The notes under the pieces are model-generated. The model did not search any database, was not told the origin of the DNA, and was given only the letters and a program-made list of their open reading frames with translations. The position numbers and the translations under genes were made by a program. A stretch of 64,000 nt of DNA from Vicinamibacterales bacterium (GTDB lineage Bacteria > Acidobacteriota > Vicinamibacteria > Vicinamibacterales > UBA2999), in contig JAUXWO010000111.1 of assembly GCA_030680175.1 (NCBI GenBank), forward strand, positions 1 through 64,000, in the 5' to 3' direction. Of the stretch, positions 25,568 to 34,179 are shown one piece after another (within the stretch, counting starts at the first letter, position 1; every line of letters starts with the position of its first letter).

Positions 25568-26161
25568 ATGCCCGACTACTTCGTGCACGAATCGAGCTAC
25601 GTCGATGAGGGCTGCGCGATCGGCGCCGGGACGAAGATCTGGCACTTCTCGCACGTGATGTCCGGCGCGACGATCGGCCGGCGCTGCAACATCGGGCAGA
25701 ACGTCGTCGTGTCGCCGGACGTCGTGATCGGCGACAACGTGAAGATCCAGAACAACGTGTCGATCTACACCGGCGTCATCCTCGAAGACGACGTCTTCTG
25801 TGGACCGTCGATGGTGTTCACGAACGTCGTGAACCCGCGCAGCCATGTCTCGCGCAAGGACGAATATCGCCGCACGCTGGTGGAGCGCGGCGCGAGCCTC
25901 GGCGCCAACTGCACGGTCGTGTGCGGCAATACGATCGGCGCCTACGCGTTCATCGGCGCCGGTGCGGTCGTGACGAAGGATGTGCCGGCGCACGCGCTGG
26001 TCGTCGGCAACCCGGGCAGGGTCACGGGCTGGGTCTGTGCGTGCGGGGTCAAGCTGGCGTCGGGGGCCGTCCCGCCCGCCGAGGCGGTGTGCCAGGCGTG
26101 TGGCGCCGGGTATCGCGTCGACGGGTCAGGTTGTCTGCGGCGCCTGGAGGGCCGCGGGTGA
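25568..26161 (+). CDS. wlbB: Hexapeptide-repeat N-acetyltransferase (WlbB/WbpD-like)
   Basis: About 197 residues from ATG 25568 (a TTG nine bases earlier would only add three residues). The left-handed beta-helix repeats are clear: [20 protein letters not shown], then [20 protein letters not shown] and [20 protein letters not shown], followed by the conserved [15 protein letters not shown] and [20 protein letters not shown]. The family acetylates the 3-amino group of UDP-2-acetamido-3-amino-2,3-dideoxy-glucuronate with acetyl-CoA. A short Cys-rich tail (CACGVKLA ... CQACGAGY, two CxxC/CxC-like pairs) may bind zinc. Confidence 0.88.
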   Translation: MPDYFVHESSYVDEGCAIGAGTKIWHFSHVMSGATIGRRCNIGQNVVVSPDVVIGDNVKIQNNVSIYTGVILEDDVFCGPSMVFTNVVNPRSHVSRKDEYRRTLVERGASLGANCTVVCGNTIGAYAFIGAGAVVTKDVPAHALVVGNPGRVTGWVCACGVKLASGAVPPAEAVCQACGAGYRVDGSGCLRRLEGRG

Positions 26162-26164
26162 CCG

Positions 26165-27823
26165 ATGCGTAGGGCCGCCCGCGTGGGCATCGTGCTCGTC
26201 GCCGCCGGCCTCGGCGTGCTGGCGGTGGAGATCGCCCTGCGCACGGTCGTGGCGCGGCTGCCGGTGCCGGTCCTGATCTTCGTGCACCGAGACATCAAGG
26301 ATGCCCACCCCGGGATCTACGGGCGCCTGCGCGAGGCCGGCCCCAACCTCCAGCGGCGGGTGGCGGCGGCGGACGTGGGCTGGCGGTTCGAGCCCAACGC
26401 CCGGTTCACCGGCGTGAACGAAGACGGCGAGCCCTACGATCACGTCGTCACCGCCGAGGGGTTTCTGACGCCCGACGAGCCGGGTCCGGGCGACCCGCAG
26501 CTGGTCACGCTGGGCGACAGCTTCATGTCGACGTTCGTCGTCCCCAGGCCGGCCGCCTGGGTCGTCCGGGAGCGCGTGGGGCTGCCGGTGTACAACCTGG
26601 CGGTCGGCGGGTGGGGGCCGGAAACCTACCGGGCCGCCTATCGGTCCTTCGCCGGGGCGCGTGCACACCGCCGGGTGGGTGTCTTCTCGTTCGTCAACGA
26701 CATCTCGGACGTCGCCAACCGGCGCGCCTGGGAGGCCAACGACCAGGGGCTGGGCTTTCTCGAGTGGATCCAGCGTGAGAACCCGGACGGCGAGTTCATC
26801 AACACCGGCGGCGGCTGGCTCGACCGGCGGTCGGTGGCGTGGAACCTGGCGAAGTACGCGTTCGGCGCCTCATCGAGGGTGGCCCCGGACGCGCCGCGGG
26901 TGGAGCACTTCCCGGACGGGCGTGCGGGGACGTTCCCGCTGCAGTTGATCGGCGGACACGTCTTCGCCGTCAATCCACCCGCCGCCTTCGAGCCCGGCGG
27001 CGCCTACTATCCCCATCTGCAGGACTACTTCGAAAGCCTGGAGCGGCTGCGGCTCGAGATCGAGTCGCGTGGCGCCGAGATGGCGCTCATCTGGATCCCG
27101 TCCAAGGAGCGCGTCTACCTCCCGCTGCTGGCGCCGGAGCGCCGCGCGGCCTACGTGACGAATGGGACGGGCGAGGTGGGCGGACTCGAGCCGGTGCTGG
27201 CACGCTACGCGCGTCAGGCGGGGATCGCGTTTCTCGACCTCACGCCGGCCTTCACCGCCGCGGCCCGCGCGGGCGAGCGCCTGTACTTCACCGTGGATGG
27301 GCATCTCAACAGCCGGGGCAACGCGCTGCTTGGGGAACTGGCCGGCGACTTCCTCGCGAACCCGCCGGCGGCCACGCCGGACGCGCCGGACACCGAGGAC
27401 CTGCTTCCGTTCCGATCGGGGCCTGTCGCCGTCGCCGAGCCTGTGGATCCGGCCGACGCGTCGGCCCGTGCGTCTCTGGTGCGAACCGGGCCCCGTGGGT
27501 GGTCGATGACGGGGACCGCCGACGCGCGGTTCGGCTACGTCCTGCAATGGCCCGAGCGGGCGATCCACGCACCCGCGTTCGTGCTCGCGCGCGGGCAGGT
27601 GCGCGCCGGAGGACTGACGATCGGCGTGCTGAGCGGCGACCGCTGGGCGTCCGCGGTCACCGTGACGACCCCGGGCCGGTTCGACGTCGCGCTGCCCGTC
27701 ATGACGCCTGGCCGCTACGTCCTGACCGTGGCGCACGCGTTGCCCGAGTCCAGCCTCGAGACCGACGTCGAGGTCGACGAGATGGGCTGGGCGCCCGTAA
27801 GCCAGGGCCGGCGAGAGCCATGA
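26165..27823 (+). CDS. Membrane-anchored SGNH hydrolase / acyltransferase-like protein
   Basis: 552 residues. The N-terminal helix (VGIVLVAAGLGVLAVEIAL) anchors it, so the rest is periplasmic. The SGNH catalytic Ser lies in LVTLGDSFMSTFV (about residue 118), a conserved Gly/Asn region in YNLAVGGWGPETYRAAY, and the Asp-His pair in FTVDGHLNSRGNALL (about residue 378). AlgX/AlgJ-like proteins with this fold acetylate exopolysaccharides; hydrolysis is the alternative. From about residue 410 a separate C-terminal domain carries GGLTIGVLSGDRWASAVTV (about 482-500), shared with the proteins at 52355 and 54923. Overlaps the following ATPase gene by 4 bases. Confidence 0.75.
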   Translation: MRRAARVGIVLVAAGLGVLAVEIALRTVVARLPVPVLIFVHRDIKDAHPGIYGRLREAGPNLQRRVAAADVGWRFEPNARFTGVNEDGEPYDHVVTAEGFLTPDEPGPGDPQLVTLGDSFMSTFVVPRPAAWVVRERVGLPVYNLAVGGWGPETYRAAYRSFAGARAHRRVGVFSFVNDISDVANRRAWEANDQGLGFLEWIQRENPDGEFINTGGGWLDRRSVAWNLAKYAFGASSRVAPDAPRVEHFPDGRAGTFPLQLIGGHVFAVNPPAAFEPGGAYYPHLQDYFESLERLRLEIESRGAEMALIWIPSKERVYLPLLAPERRAAYVTNGTGEVGGLEPVLARYARQAGIAFLDLTPAFTAAARAGERLYFTVDGHLNSRGNALLGELAGDFLANPPAATPDAPDTEDLLPFRSGPVAVAEPVDPADASARASLVRTGPRGWSMTGTADARFGYVLQWPERAIHAPAFVLARGQVRAGGLTIGVLSGDRWASAVTVTTPGRFDVALPVMTPGRYVLTVAHALPESSLETDVEVDEMGWAPVSQGRREP

Positions 27824-29577
27824 ACGACATCGTGATCCGCGCGCGGGACCTGCGCAAGGTCTACCGGCTCTACGCGAAGCCGCAGTACCGCTTCCTCGAC
27901 ATGTTCGGATTGCTCGGCCAGCGGCCCGGCGCCTACTCGGAGCACCCGGCCCTGGACGGGGTCTCGCTCGACATCCGTCGCGGGGAGAAGGTCGCGATCA
28001 TCGGACGCAACGGGGCGGGCAAGAGCACGTTCCTGAAGCTCGTGACCAGCGTCATCGAGCCCACGTCCGGCGAGCTCACCGTCGCCGGACGGGTGCATGC
28101 GTTGCTGCAGATCGGCACGGGGTTCCATCCGGACTTCAGCGGGCGGGAGAACGTCTACGCCTACCTGGCGCAGATGGGCGTCACCGGCGCCGAGGCCGAC
28201 CGGCGCTGCGCCGAGATCATCGAGTTCGCCGAGCTCGAGACCTACATCGATCAGCCGGTCAAGACGTACTCGACCGGGATGGGCGTCCGCCTCATGTTCT
28301 CGACCTCCACGTCCATCACGCCCGATCTGCTCGTGCTGGACGAGGTGCTCGGCGTCGGCGACGCGTACTTCGCGCACAAGAGCTACGAACGGATGCGCAG
28401 CCTGTGCGACACGGGCCGGACGACGCTGCTGCTGGTCACCCACGACATCTACTCGGCGATCAGCATCTGCCCGCGCGTGATCTGGATCGACCGCGGCACC
28501 GTGCTGATGGACGGCGAGGGGCCGCAGGTGGTGAAGGCCTACGAGGACTCGATTCGGCAGCAGGAGGAGAGCCGGCTTCGGGCGAAGCAGTTGAGCCGCA
28601 TGCGCGAGCTCACCTCGGCCGGCCGGCGCGCCGGGTCGTCGGTGCTGGTGGAGATCAAGGCGCCGGCGGGGAGGCCGGCGCCGAGCCCCGTGCACTTCTC
28701 GCGCATCGCGGTGGAGGTGGGCGGGCGGGAGGTGGCGGCCCTGCCCCTGGGCGCCGACGCGTTCGACGAGCGCCTGCCGTCCCGGCTCCAGCAGGAAGGC
28801 ACGGCCTGGGGCGAGCCGGGCGACTGGCAGGGGCGCGCGGGCCGGGTGCTGAAGAACTACGGCAGCGCGTTTCACAAGGCCGCCGGGACGATTGCGTTCG
28901 ATCCGGCGGCGGAGCCGGACGCGAAGCTGGTGGTGAGCTACTGGAGCGAGGTGGCCCCGGACCTGTCCGTCGAGGTCTTCCACGGGGGGCAATCGGCGGT
29001 GATCGGACGGCTCGGCGGCACGGCGAGTGCGTGGAACACCGCGGAGCTGGCGTTTGCCGACGCCCGGTGGTCGACGGCGGACGCGGGGCTGGGGCTGAAC
29101 ACGACCGGGATGCACGGGAGCGGGGCGCTCGTCGTGAGCGCCGTCCGATCCGTTGACGCGCAGGGCCGGGCGACCCACAGCCTCCGGCACGGCGAGGCGG
29201 CGGGCATCGAGATCGACTACGCGCTGATGGACCCCGCGTTCGACGAGCGCCCGCAGGTCGTCATCGCCTGGCAGCGGGATGGCGTCCAGGACGTCAGCCG
29301 CTGGATTGCCCGCGACCTCACGCTGAGCGCGGCGCGCCAGAAGTGTGGCACGATCCGTCTGCGCATTCCGCGCCTCCTCCTCGTCGACGGCCAGTACTCG
29401 GTCACGGTGCTGATCGCGCGGGAGGGCTATTACGACCGGGCGCAGACGCTCTTCTATACGGTCAACCCGGACGTGTACTACAGCGCCTCGCGGTTGTTCG
29501 ATGTCGTCGTGCGGGGCGCCGGATTGATCGGGTCGGGCACGACGGTGGTGGCCGACGGCGAGTGGGACACGGTGTAG
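27820..29577 (+). CDS. Second Wzt-like ABC ATPase with long C-terminal substrate domain
   Basis: 585 residues. Walker A GRNGAGKSTFLK (about 61), HPDFSGRENVYAYLAQMGV, signature YSTGMGVRLMFSTS (about 149), Walker B LLVLDEVLGVGD (about 170) and H-loop VTHD are intact. The remaining 330 residues are unusually long for a Wzt tail: an Arg/Gln-rich linker near 245-265, then a region ending AWNTAELAFADARWSTADAG, then a Wzt_C-like beta sandwich from about 450 (GEAAGIEIDYALMDPAFDE). No permease is adjacent; the only one is at 11445. It may share that Wzm or have a partner outside the window. Confidence 0.85.
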   Translation: MNDIVIRARDLRKVYRLYAKPQYRFLDMFGLLGQRPGAYSEHPALDGVSLDIRRGEKVAIIGRNGAGKSTFLKLVTSVIEPTSGELTVAGRVHALLQIGTGFHPDFSGRENVYAYLAQMGVTGAEADRRCAEIIEFAELETYIDQPVKTYSTGMGVRLMFSTSTSITPDLLVLDEVLGVGDAYFAHKSYERMRSLCDTGRTTLLLVTHDIYSAISICPRVIWIDRGTVLMDGEGPQVVKAYEDSIRQQEESRLRAKQLSRMRELTSAGRRAGSSVLVEIKAPAGRPAPSPVHFSRIAVEVGGREVAALPLGADAFDERLPSRLQQEGTAWGEPGDWQGRAGRVLKNYGSAFHKAAGTIAFDPAAEPDAKLVVSYWSEVAPDLSVEVFHGGQSAVIGRLGGTASAWNTAELAFADARWSTADAGLGLNTTGMHGSGALVVSAVRSVDAQGRATHSLRHGEAAGIEIDYALMDPAFDERPQVVIAWQRDGVQDVSRWIARDLTLSAARQKCGTIRLRIPRLLLVDGQYSVTVLIAREGYYDRAQTLFYTVNPDVYYSASRLFDVVVRGAGLIGSGTTVVADGEWDTV

Positions 29578-29646
29578 TGACGCCGAGCGGCACGGCCGCC
29601 GCTCAGATGACCAGGACCGCACAATTCAGGGAGTGGACGCCTTCAG

Positions 29647-30651
29647 ATGACTGAGAACCAAGCGACAACCGTATTTGTGACCGGCGGCGCCGGCTACGTC
29701 GGCGCCGTGCTCGTGCCCAAGCTGCTCGACGCGGGCTACCGCGTCAAGGTGCTCGACCTCTACATCTACGGGGACCACGTGCTCGACGCCGTGAAGGACC
29801 ACCCCAGCCTCGAGCAGATCAAGGGCGACATCCGCGACCGCGCGCTGCTCGAGAAGAAGATGCCCGGCTGCGACGCGGTGATCCACCTGGCGTGCATCTC
29901 CAACGACCCGAGCTTCGAGTTGAACCCCGACCTCGGCAAGTCGATCAACTACGACGCCTTCTTCGGCCTCGTCGACGTCGCGCGCGACTCGGGGGTGAAG
30001 CGCTTCATCTACGCCTCGTCGTCGAGCGTCTACGGCATCAAGCCGGATCAGAACGTGACCGAGGAGCTGCCGCTCGAACCGCTGACCGACTACTCGAAGT
30101 TCAAGGCGATGTGTGAAGACGTGCTGCTCAAGGCGCAGTCGCCCGACTTCACGACCCTGGTCCTCCGCCCCGCGACGGTCTGTGGCTATTCCCCGCGGCT
30201 GCGGCTCGACCTCACGGTGAACATCCTGACGAACTACGCGGTCAACAGCGGCCGCATCACCGTGTTCGGCGGGGCGCAGAAGCGTCCGAACATCCACATC
30301 GAGGACATGGCGGACGTGTATCTCATGTCCCTGGCGGCGCCCGCCGCGCAGATCGCCGGCCGGACCTTCAATGCCGGATACGAGAACCACACGGTGAGCG
30401 AGCTGGCCGAGATGATCCGCAATGTGGTGGGCACGGCGACCGAGATCGTCACGACCCCGACCGATGACAATCGCTCGTACCACATCTCCTCGGACAAGAT
30501 CCGTCGCGAGCTCGGCTTCGTGCCCAGTCGCACGATCGAGGATGCGGCGCGCGGGCTGGTGGAGCAGTTCAAGGCCGGCCGCATCCCCGACTCGATGACC
30601 GACATCCGCTACTACAACATCAAGACGATGCAGGCGATCCATCTCACGTGA
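29647..30651 (+). CDS. NAD-dependent epimerase/dehydratase
   Basis: 334 residues, extended SDR. VFVTGGAGYVGAVLVPKLLD at residue 9 is the NAD-binding loop; YASSSSVYGI gives the catalytic Ser and the active-site Tyr-x3-Lys is YSKFKA. Substrate-side residues such as RPATVCGYSPRLRLDLTVNI and RPNIHIEDMADVYL fit the sugar-nucleotide epimerases found beside transketolase-type sugar clusters. A 69-base gap precedes it, with CAGGGAGTGG at about 29627-29636 as ribosome site. It opens the sugar-tailoring block and overlaps the next gene by 4 bases. Confidence 0.87.
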   Translation: MTENQATTVFVTGGAGYVGAVLVPKLLDAGYRVKVLDLYIYGDHVLDAVKDHPSLEQIKGDIRDRALLEKKMPGCDAVIHLACISNDPSFELNPDLGKSINYDAFFGLVDVARDSGVKRFIYASSSSVYGIKPDQNVTEELPLEPLTDYSKFKAMCEDVLLKAQSPDFTTLVLRPATVCGYSPRLRLDLTVNILTNYAVNSGRITVFGGAQKRPNIHIEDMADVYLMSLAAPAAQIAGRTFNAGYENHTVSELAEMIRNVVGTATEIVTTPTDDNRSYHISSDKIRRELGFVPSRTIEDAARGLVEQFKAGRIPDSMTDIRYYNIKTMQAIHLT

Positions 30652-31151
30652 CCGCCATGAGCCTCATCCTGGGCCAGGCGCTGGCCCTGTTTGCCGGGGG
30701 GCTGGTGCTGCACGCGATCGTCTGGCGGGTGCGGCGCCCGGCGTCCTACCGCGCGTGGCTGCCGTGGCTCGTGGTGATCTTCGGCCCGGTGGCGACCGCC
30801 GTGGCGTGGGCCGTCGCGCCGGGCCCGCTGGAGCTGGCCGCGGTCCTGCTCCTGCACTACGTGCTGGCGGCCGCGTACACCATCGGCTACACGCTCATCT
30901 CGGCGTTCAGCCCCTCGGTCGAGATCCTCAAGCGGATCGACCGGGCCGGCGGCCGCCTGGCGGTCGGCGCGCTCGACCTGCCCTTCCTGGCCGGGGCGCT
31001 CACCGACGAGCGGATCCGGAACCTCGAGGGCGCGGGCCTCGTGTCGGTGGACGGCGCGCGGCTCCGGCTCGGGTCCCGCGGGCGCCTGTTGACGGGCCTG
31101 GTGCTGTGGTACCGGCATGCCGTCGGCCTGCGTGACGGAGGCGGTGGGTAA
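30648..31151 (+). CDS. Three-helix membrane protein with cytosolic winged-helix-like tail (first of a pair)
   Basis: 167 residues from GTG 30648. Three hydrophobic helices (LALFAGGLVLHAIVWRV, WLVVIFGPVATAVAWAVA, VLLLHYVLAAAYTIGYTLI) are followed by about 80 soluble residues: LPFLAGALTDERIRNLEGAG, then LVSVDGARLRLGSRGRLLTG and WYRHAVGL. The tail has the helix-helix-hairpin spacing of a small winged helix. The next gene encodes a protein of the same layout with matching tail positions, so they are probably paralogues. No known family recognised; see findings. Confidence 0.7.
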   Translation: MTAMSLILGQALALFAGGLVLHAIVWRVRRPASYRAWLPWLVVIFGPVATAVAWAVAPGPLELAAVLLLHYVLAAAYTIGYTLISAFSPSVEILKRIDRAGGRLAVGALDLPFLAGALTDERIRNLEGAGLVSVDGARLRLGSRGRLLTGLVLWYRHAVGLRDGGGG

Positions 31152-31152
31152 C

Positions 31153-31704
31153 ATGCCCGCGCTCGGTCTGTTGCTCGTGCTGCTCGTGTGCAGCCCGCTC
31201 GTCATCTTCGTGCTGCACGGCGCCGCGCACCGTGTGCTCGATCGTGCGGGGCGGTCGCCGTCCGCCCACCGGTCCGCGCTCGTGGCGATCGCCCTCGGGT
31301 TCGTGGCGCTCCTGGCGGCCGTCTGGGCGCTGGATCTGGTGGCCACGACATCGTGGGGCGAGGCGGCGGCGACGCTCGCCTATGTGGCGGCGGTCTACGG
31401 CGTGATCGCCGTGCTGTATCTCGACGTGGTCAACATCGCGGAGACCTCGCTGCACATGCACCTGCTGCTGCAGGTCGCCTGGAGCGGGCCGCTCGACATC
31501 GAAGGGTTGCTCGAGCGCTACAGCGCCTCCCGGATGATCGCCTCGCGCCTCGAACGGCTCGCGTCGATCGGCCAGCTGCGTGTCGAGGCCGGCCACGCGC
31601 ACCTGGCGGACCGGTCGACGCTGCGCTTCAATGCGCTGCTCGACGTCTGGAGGCGCGTGCTCGGACTGCCGACCGAGCCTGACGAACAGGGTCCCCACGC
31701 ATGA
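31153..31704 (+). CDS. Three-helix membrane protein with winged-helix-like tail (second of a pair)
   Basis: About 183 residues from ATG 31153, two bases after the stop of its partner. Helices LLLVLLVCSPLVIFVLHGAA, LVAIALGFVALLAAVWAL and TLAYVAAVYGVIAVLYLDVV precede a cytosolic part: HMHLLLQVAWSGPLDIEGLL, ERYSASRMIASRLERLASIG, QLRVEAGHAHLADRSTLRFN, DVWRRVLGL. The R-x-x-R-L-x-x-L-x-x-x-G-x-L pattern and the closing W-x-R-x-x-GL match the preceding protein. The second part looks like a winged helix, but DNA binding is not shown. Overlaps the HAD gene by 4 bases. Confidence 0.7.
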   Translation: MPALGLLLVLLVCSPLVIFVLHGAAHRVLDRAGRSPSAHRSALVAIALGFVALLAAVWALDLVATTSWGEAAATLAYVAAVYGVIAVLYLDVVNIAETSLHMHLLLQVAWSGPLDIEGLLERYSASRMIASRLERLASIGQLRVEAGHAHLADRSTLRFNALLDVWRRVLGLPTEPDEQGPHA

Positions 31705-32327
31705 CGCCCGTCGTCGGCCTCGACTTCGACAATACGATCGTCACCTACGACGCGTTGATCCACCGCACGGCGCGGGAGCGGGGCCTCATTGCCCCCGGCA
31801 CCGACATCAACAAGCGCGTGGTGCGCGACGAGATCCGGCGGCTGCCCGACGGGGACATCGAGTGGCAGAAGGTGCAGGGGTTGGTCTACGGGCCGCTGAT
31901 GGGAGCCGCGCAGCTCATCGACGGCGTCGATGCGTTCATCCGCCGCTGCCGCGCCGAAGACCTCCGCGTCTTCATCGTCAGCCACAAGACGCCGTACGCG
32001 GGGTACGACGACACACGGACGAACCTGCGTGAGGCGGCGCTCGGGTGGATGGAGGCGCAGGGGTTCTTCGACCCCGCCGGCCTGGGGTTCCGCCGCGATC
32101 ACGTCTTCTTCGAGTCCACGCGCGAGGCGAAGGTCGCCCGCATCCGGGAGTTGGGCTGCACGCTGTTCGTCGACGACCTTGAAGAGGTGTTCGCGGAGCC
32201 GTCGTTCCCGTCCGACGTGACGAAGATCCTGCTGACGCCGGAGCCGTCTGGCGGGGACGCGGACGGGACGGTGGCGCTTCCGGACTGGCAGGCGATTCAT
32301 GACCATGTCTTTGGCCGGCCTTCCTGA
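31701..32327 (+). CDS. HAD-superfamily hydrolase-like protein
   Basis: 208 residues. The HAD motif I is VGLDFDNTIVTYD (nucleophile Asp at residue 8, then D-x-T), motif II is VFIVSHKTPYAG with the conserved Ser, and motif IV is CTLFVDDLEEVFAEP with paired Asp. A phosphosugar phosphatase role is the natural guess in this position, between membrane proteins and a kinase-like gene. It lacks the zinc-binding Cys cluster of GmhB-type heptose phosphatases, so it should not be called GmhB. Overlaps the following gene by 29 bases. Confidence 0.78.
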   Translation: MTPVVGLDFDNTIVTYDALIHRTARERGLIAPGTDINKRVVRDEIRRLPDGDIEWQKVQGLVYGPLMGAAQLIDGVDAFIRRCRAEDLRVFIVSHKTPYAGYDDTRTNLREAALGWMEAQGFFDPAGLGFRRDHVFFESTREAKVARIRELGCTLFVDDLEEVFAEPSFPSDVTKILLTPEPSGGDADGTVALPDWQAIHDHVFGRPS

Positions 32328-33348
32328 CGCCGCCGGGACCTGCCAGGCGCTGACGGGGCGCCGGGCGCTCGCGGCCGAGCCGATCGGGCAGGGCCGCAAC
32401 AGCCGCGTGTTCCGGGTCGATCTGGCGCCGGCGGCGGGTGCGGACGCCGAGTCCGTGGTCCTCAAGTTCTATCGCCGCGATCCCGGGGACGGCCGCGACC
32501 GCCTGGGCGTGGAATTCGGCGCGCTCGGCTTCCTGTGGCAGAATGATGTGCGCGTCGTGCCGCGGCCGATCGCCATGGACCGGGCGCGCAACTGCGCCGT
32601 CTTCGAGTTCATTGACGGCCGGAGCGCGGCCGGCACCGATGTCGGCGTTGCCGACATTCAGGCCTCGATCGACTTCCTCGCCAATCTGAGGCGACTGAGT
32701 GGAGCGGAGGGCAGCCGTGGTCTGCCTGCGGCGTCGGAGGCCTGTTTTTCAATCGCGGACGTGGTGGAGAGCGTAGGGACACGGTTGACACGACTCGAGG
32801 CGGCCTTGGCGGCCGACGACCAGGACCGCCGGCTGCGGGCATGGATCGACCGGAGGTTCCGGCCGCTCGTCGCCGACGTCGAGCGCTGGGTGGCCGTGTC
32901 GGCCGGGCGATGGGGCGTGGCGCCGGCCGCCGCCCTGCCGCAGGAGTCGCGCACCCTGAGCCCTTCCGATTTCGGGTTTCACAACGCCGTGCGGCGCCCC
33001 GACGGCCGGCTGGCGTTCGTGGACTTCGAGTACTTCGGCTGGGACGACCCCGCCAAGACCGTCTCCGACTACCTGCTGCACCCGGGCATGGCGCTGGCCG
33101 AGGACCTGAAGCACCGGTTCGCCCGCGGCTGTCTCGAGGCGTATGCGGACGTCAGCCGGCTCCGCGAGCGGACGCGGCTCGTCTACCCGCTGTTCGGCCT
33201 GAAGTGGTGCCTGATCATCCTCAACGACTTCCTTTCCGAGCGGCGCGCCTCGTCGTCGCGCGAGGTCCGGGCCGCGCAGGCCGCGAAGGCCGAGGCGCTG
33301 GCCGACCGGATTGCCGCGCAGTATGCCGACAATCCGTATCTGGTGTGA
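32299..33348 (+). CDS. APH/choline-kinase-like phosphotransferase
   Basis: 349 residues. A kinase-like N-lobe (EPIGQGRNSRVFRVDL, then VVLKFYRRD with the conserved Lys) is followed by the catalytic region. The usual H-G-D motif appears as SPSDFGFHNAV (Asp and Asn kept, His replaced by Ser) and the metal motif as LAFVDFEYFGWDDP. Enzymes of this family phosphorylate small alcohols, sugars or choline. Together with the adjacent HAD gene it might form a phosphorylation/dephosphorylation pair acting on a sugar intermediate. ATG 32305 is an alternative start. Confidence 0.76.
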   Translation: MTMSLAGLPDAAGTCQALTGRRALAAEPIGQGRNSRVFRVDLAPAAGADAESVVLKFYRRDPGDGRDRLGVEFGALGFLWQNDVRVVPRPIAMDRARNCAVFEFIDGRSAAGTDVGVADIQASIDFLANLRRLSGAEGSRGLPAASEACFSIADVVESVGTRLTRLEAALAADDQDRRLRAWIDRRFRPLVADVERWVAVSAGRWGVAPAAALPQESRTLSPSDFGFHNAVRRPDGRLAFVDFEYFGWDDPAKTVSDYLLHPGMALAEDLKHRFARGCLEAYADVSRLRERTRLVYPLFGLKWCLIILNDFLSERRASSSREVRAAQAAKAEALADRIAAQYADNPYLV

Positions 33349-34179
33349 ATGACCATGAGTGATCCCCTGTCGATTGGCCTGGACGAGCGCTCCCTCGCGC
33401 TGCGTCGCACGATCATCCGCACGCTCGGCGCCGGCCAGCGCGGCCACGTGGGCGCGGCCTTCTCGCTGGTCGAGATCCTGCGCGTGCTGTACGACGATGT
33501 GCTGCGGTTCGACGCAGCGCAGCCGAAGTGGCCCGGGCGCGACCGGTTCATTTTGAGCAAGGGCCACGGTTGCCTCGCCCTCTACGCACTGCTCGCCGAC
33601 AAGGGGTTCATTCCCGAGGCGGAACTCTGGAAGTTCTGCAAGAGCGACGGCCTGCTCGGCGGCCACCCGGAACATCACATCCCCGGCGTCGAGGCGTCGA
33701 CGGGCAGCCTCGGCCACGGCATGTCGATCGGGCTCGGGATGGCGCTCAACGCGCGCATGGACACGTCGGGCGCCCGCGTCTTCGTCGTGATTGGCGACGG
33801 CGAGTCGAACGAGGGATCGATCTGGGAGGCGGCGCTCTCTGCCGGCAAGCACCGGTTGGAGAATTTCTGCGTGCTGACCGACTACAACAAGCACCAGTCG
33901 TACGGCAGCACCGCCGAGGTGCAGGATCTGGAGCCACTGGTGGACAAGTGGCGTGCCTTCGGCTTCGGCGTGGTCGAAGTCAATGGCCATGACGTCGGTC
34001 AGTTGCAGGCGGCGCTCCGCGCCCTGCCGGCCGAGACCGGCAGGCCGACCGCGGTCATCTGCCACACCGTCAAGGGCAAGGGCATCAAGTTCGCCGAGAA
34101 CAACATGGAATGGCACCACCAGAACAAGGTCGGGCCGCAGGATGTCGAACGTCTGCTCGCCGCTCTGGAGGGCCGCTAA
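33349..34179 (+). CDS. Transketolase-like, N-terminal (ThDP-binding) subunit
   Basis: 276 residues. It carries the ThDP-diphosphate-binding motif GDGESNEGSIWEAALSAGKH (GDG...N about 28 residues later, as in TDYNKHQSYG), and LSKGHGCLALYALLADKGF, as in bacterial split transketolases. It starts directly after the previous stop and is followed with no gap by the C-terminal half. The pair moves a two-carbon ketol unit between sugars. A second transketolase inside a glycan locus may provide a special precursor or add a two-carbon branch rather than serve the pentose-phosphate pathway. Confidence 0.9.
   Translation: MTMSDPLSIGLDERSLALRRTIIRTLGAGQRGHVGAAFSLVEILRVLYDDVLRFDAAQPKWPGRDRFILSKGHGCLALYALLADKGFIPEAELWKFCKSDGLLGGHPEHHIPGVEASTGSLGHGMSIGLGMALNARMDTSGARVFVVIGDGESNEGSIWEAALSAGKHRLENFCVLTDYNKHQSYGSTAEVQDLEPLVDKWRAFGFGVVEVNGHDVGQLQAALRALPAETGRPTAVICHTVKGKGIKFAENNMEWHHQNKVGPQDVERLLAALEGR

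Noticed and set aside
31701-32327. GmhB (heptose bisphosphate phosphatase)
   Set aside because: The Cys/His zinc cluster typical of GmhB is not visible; only general HAD motifs are present.
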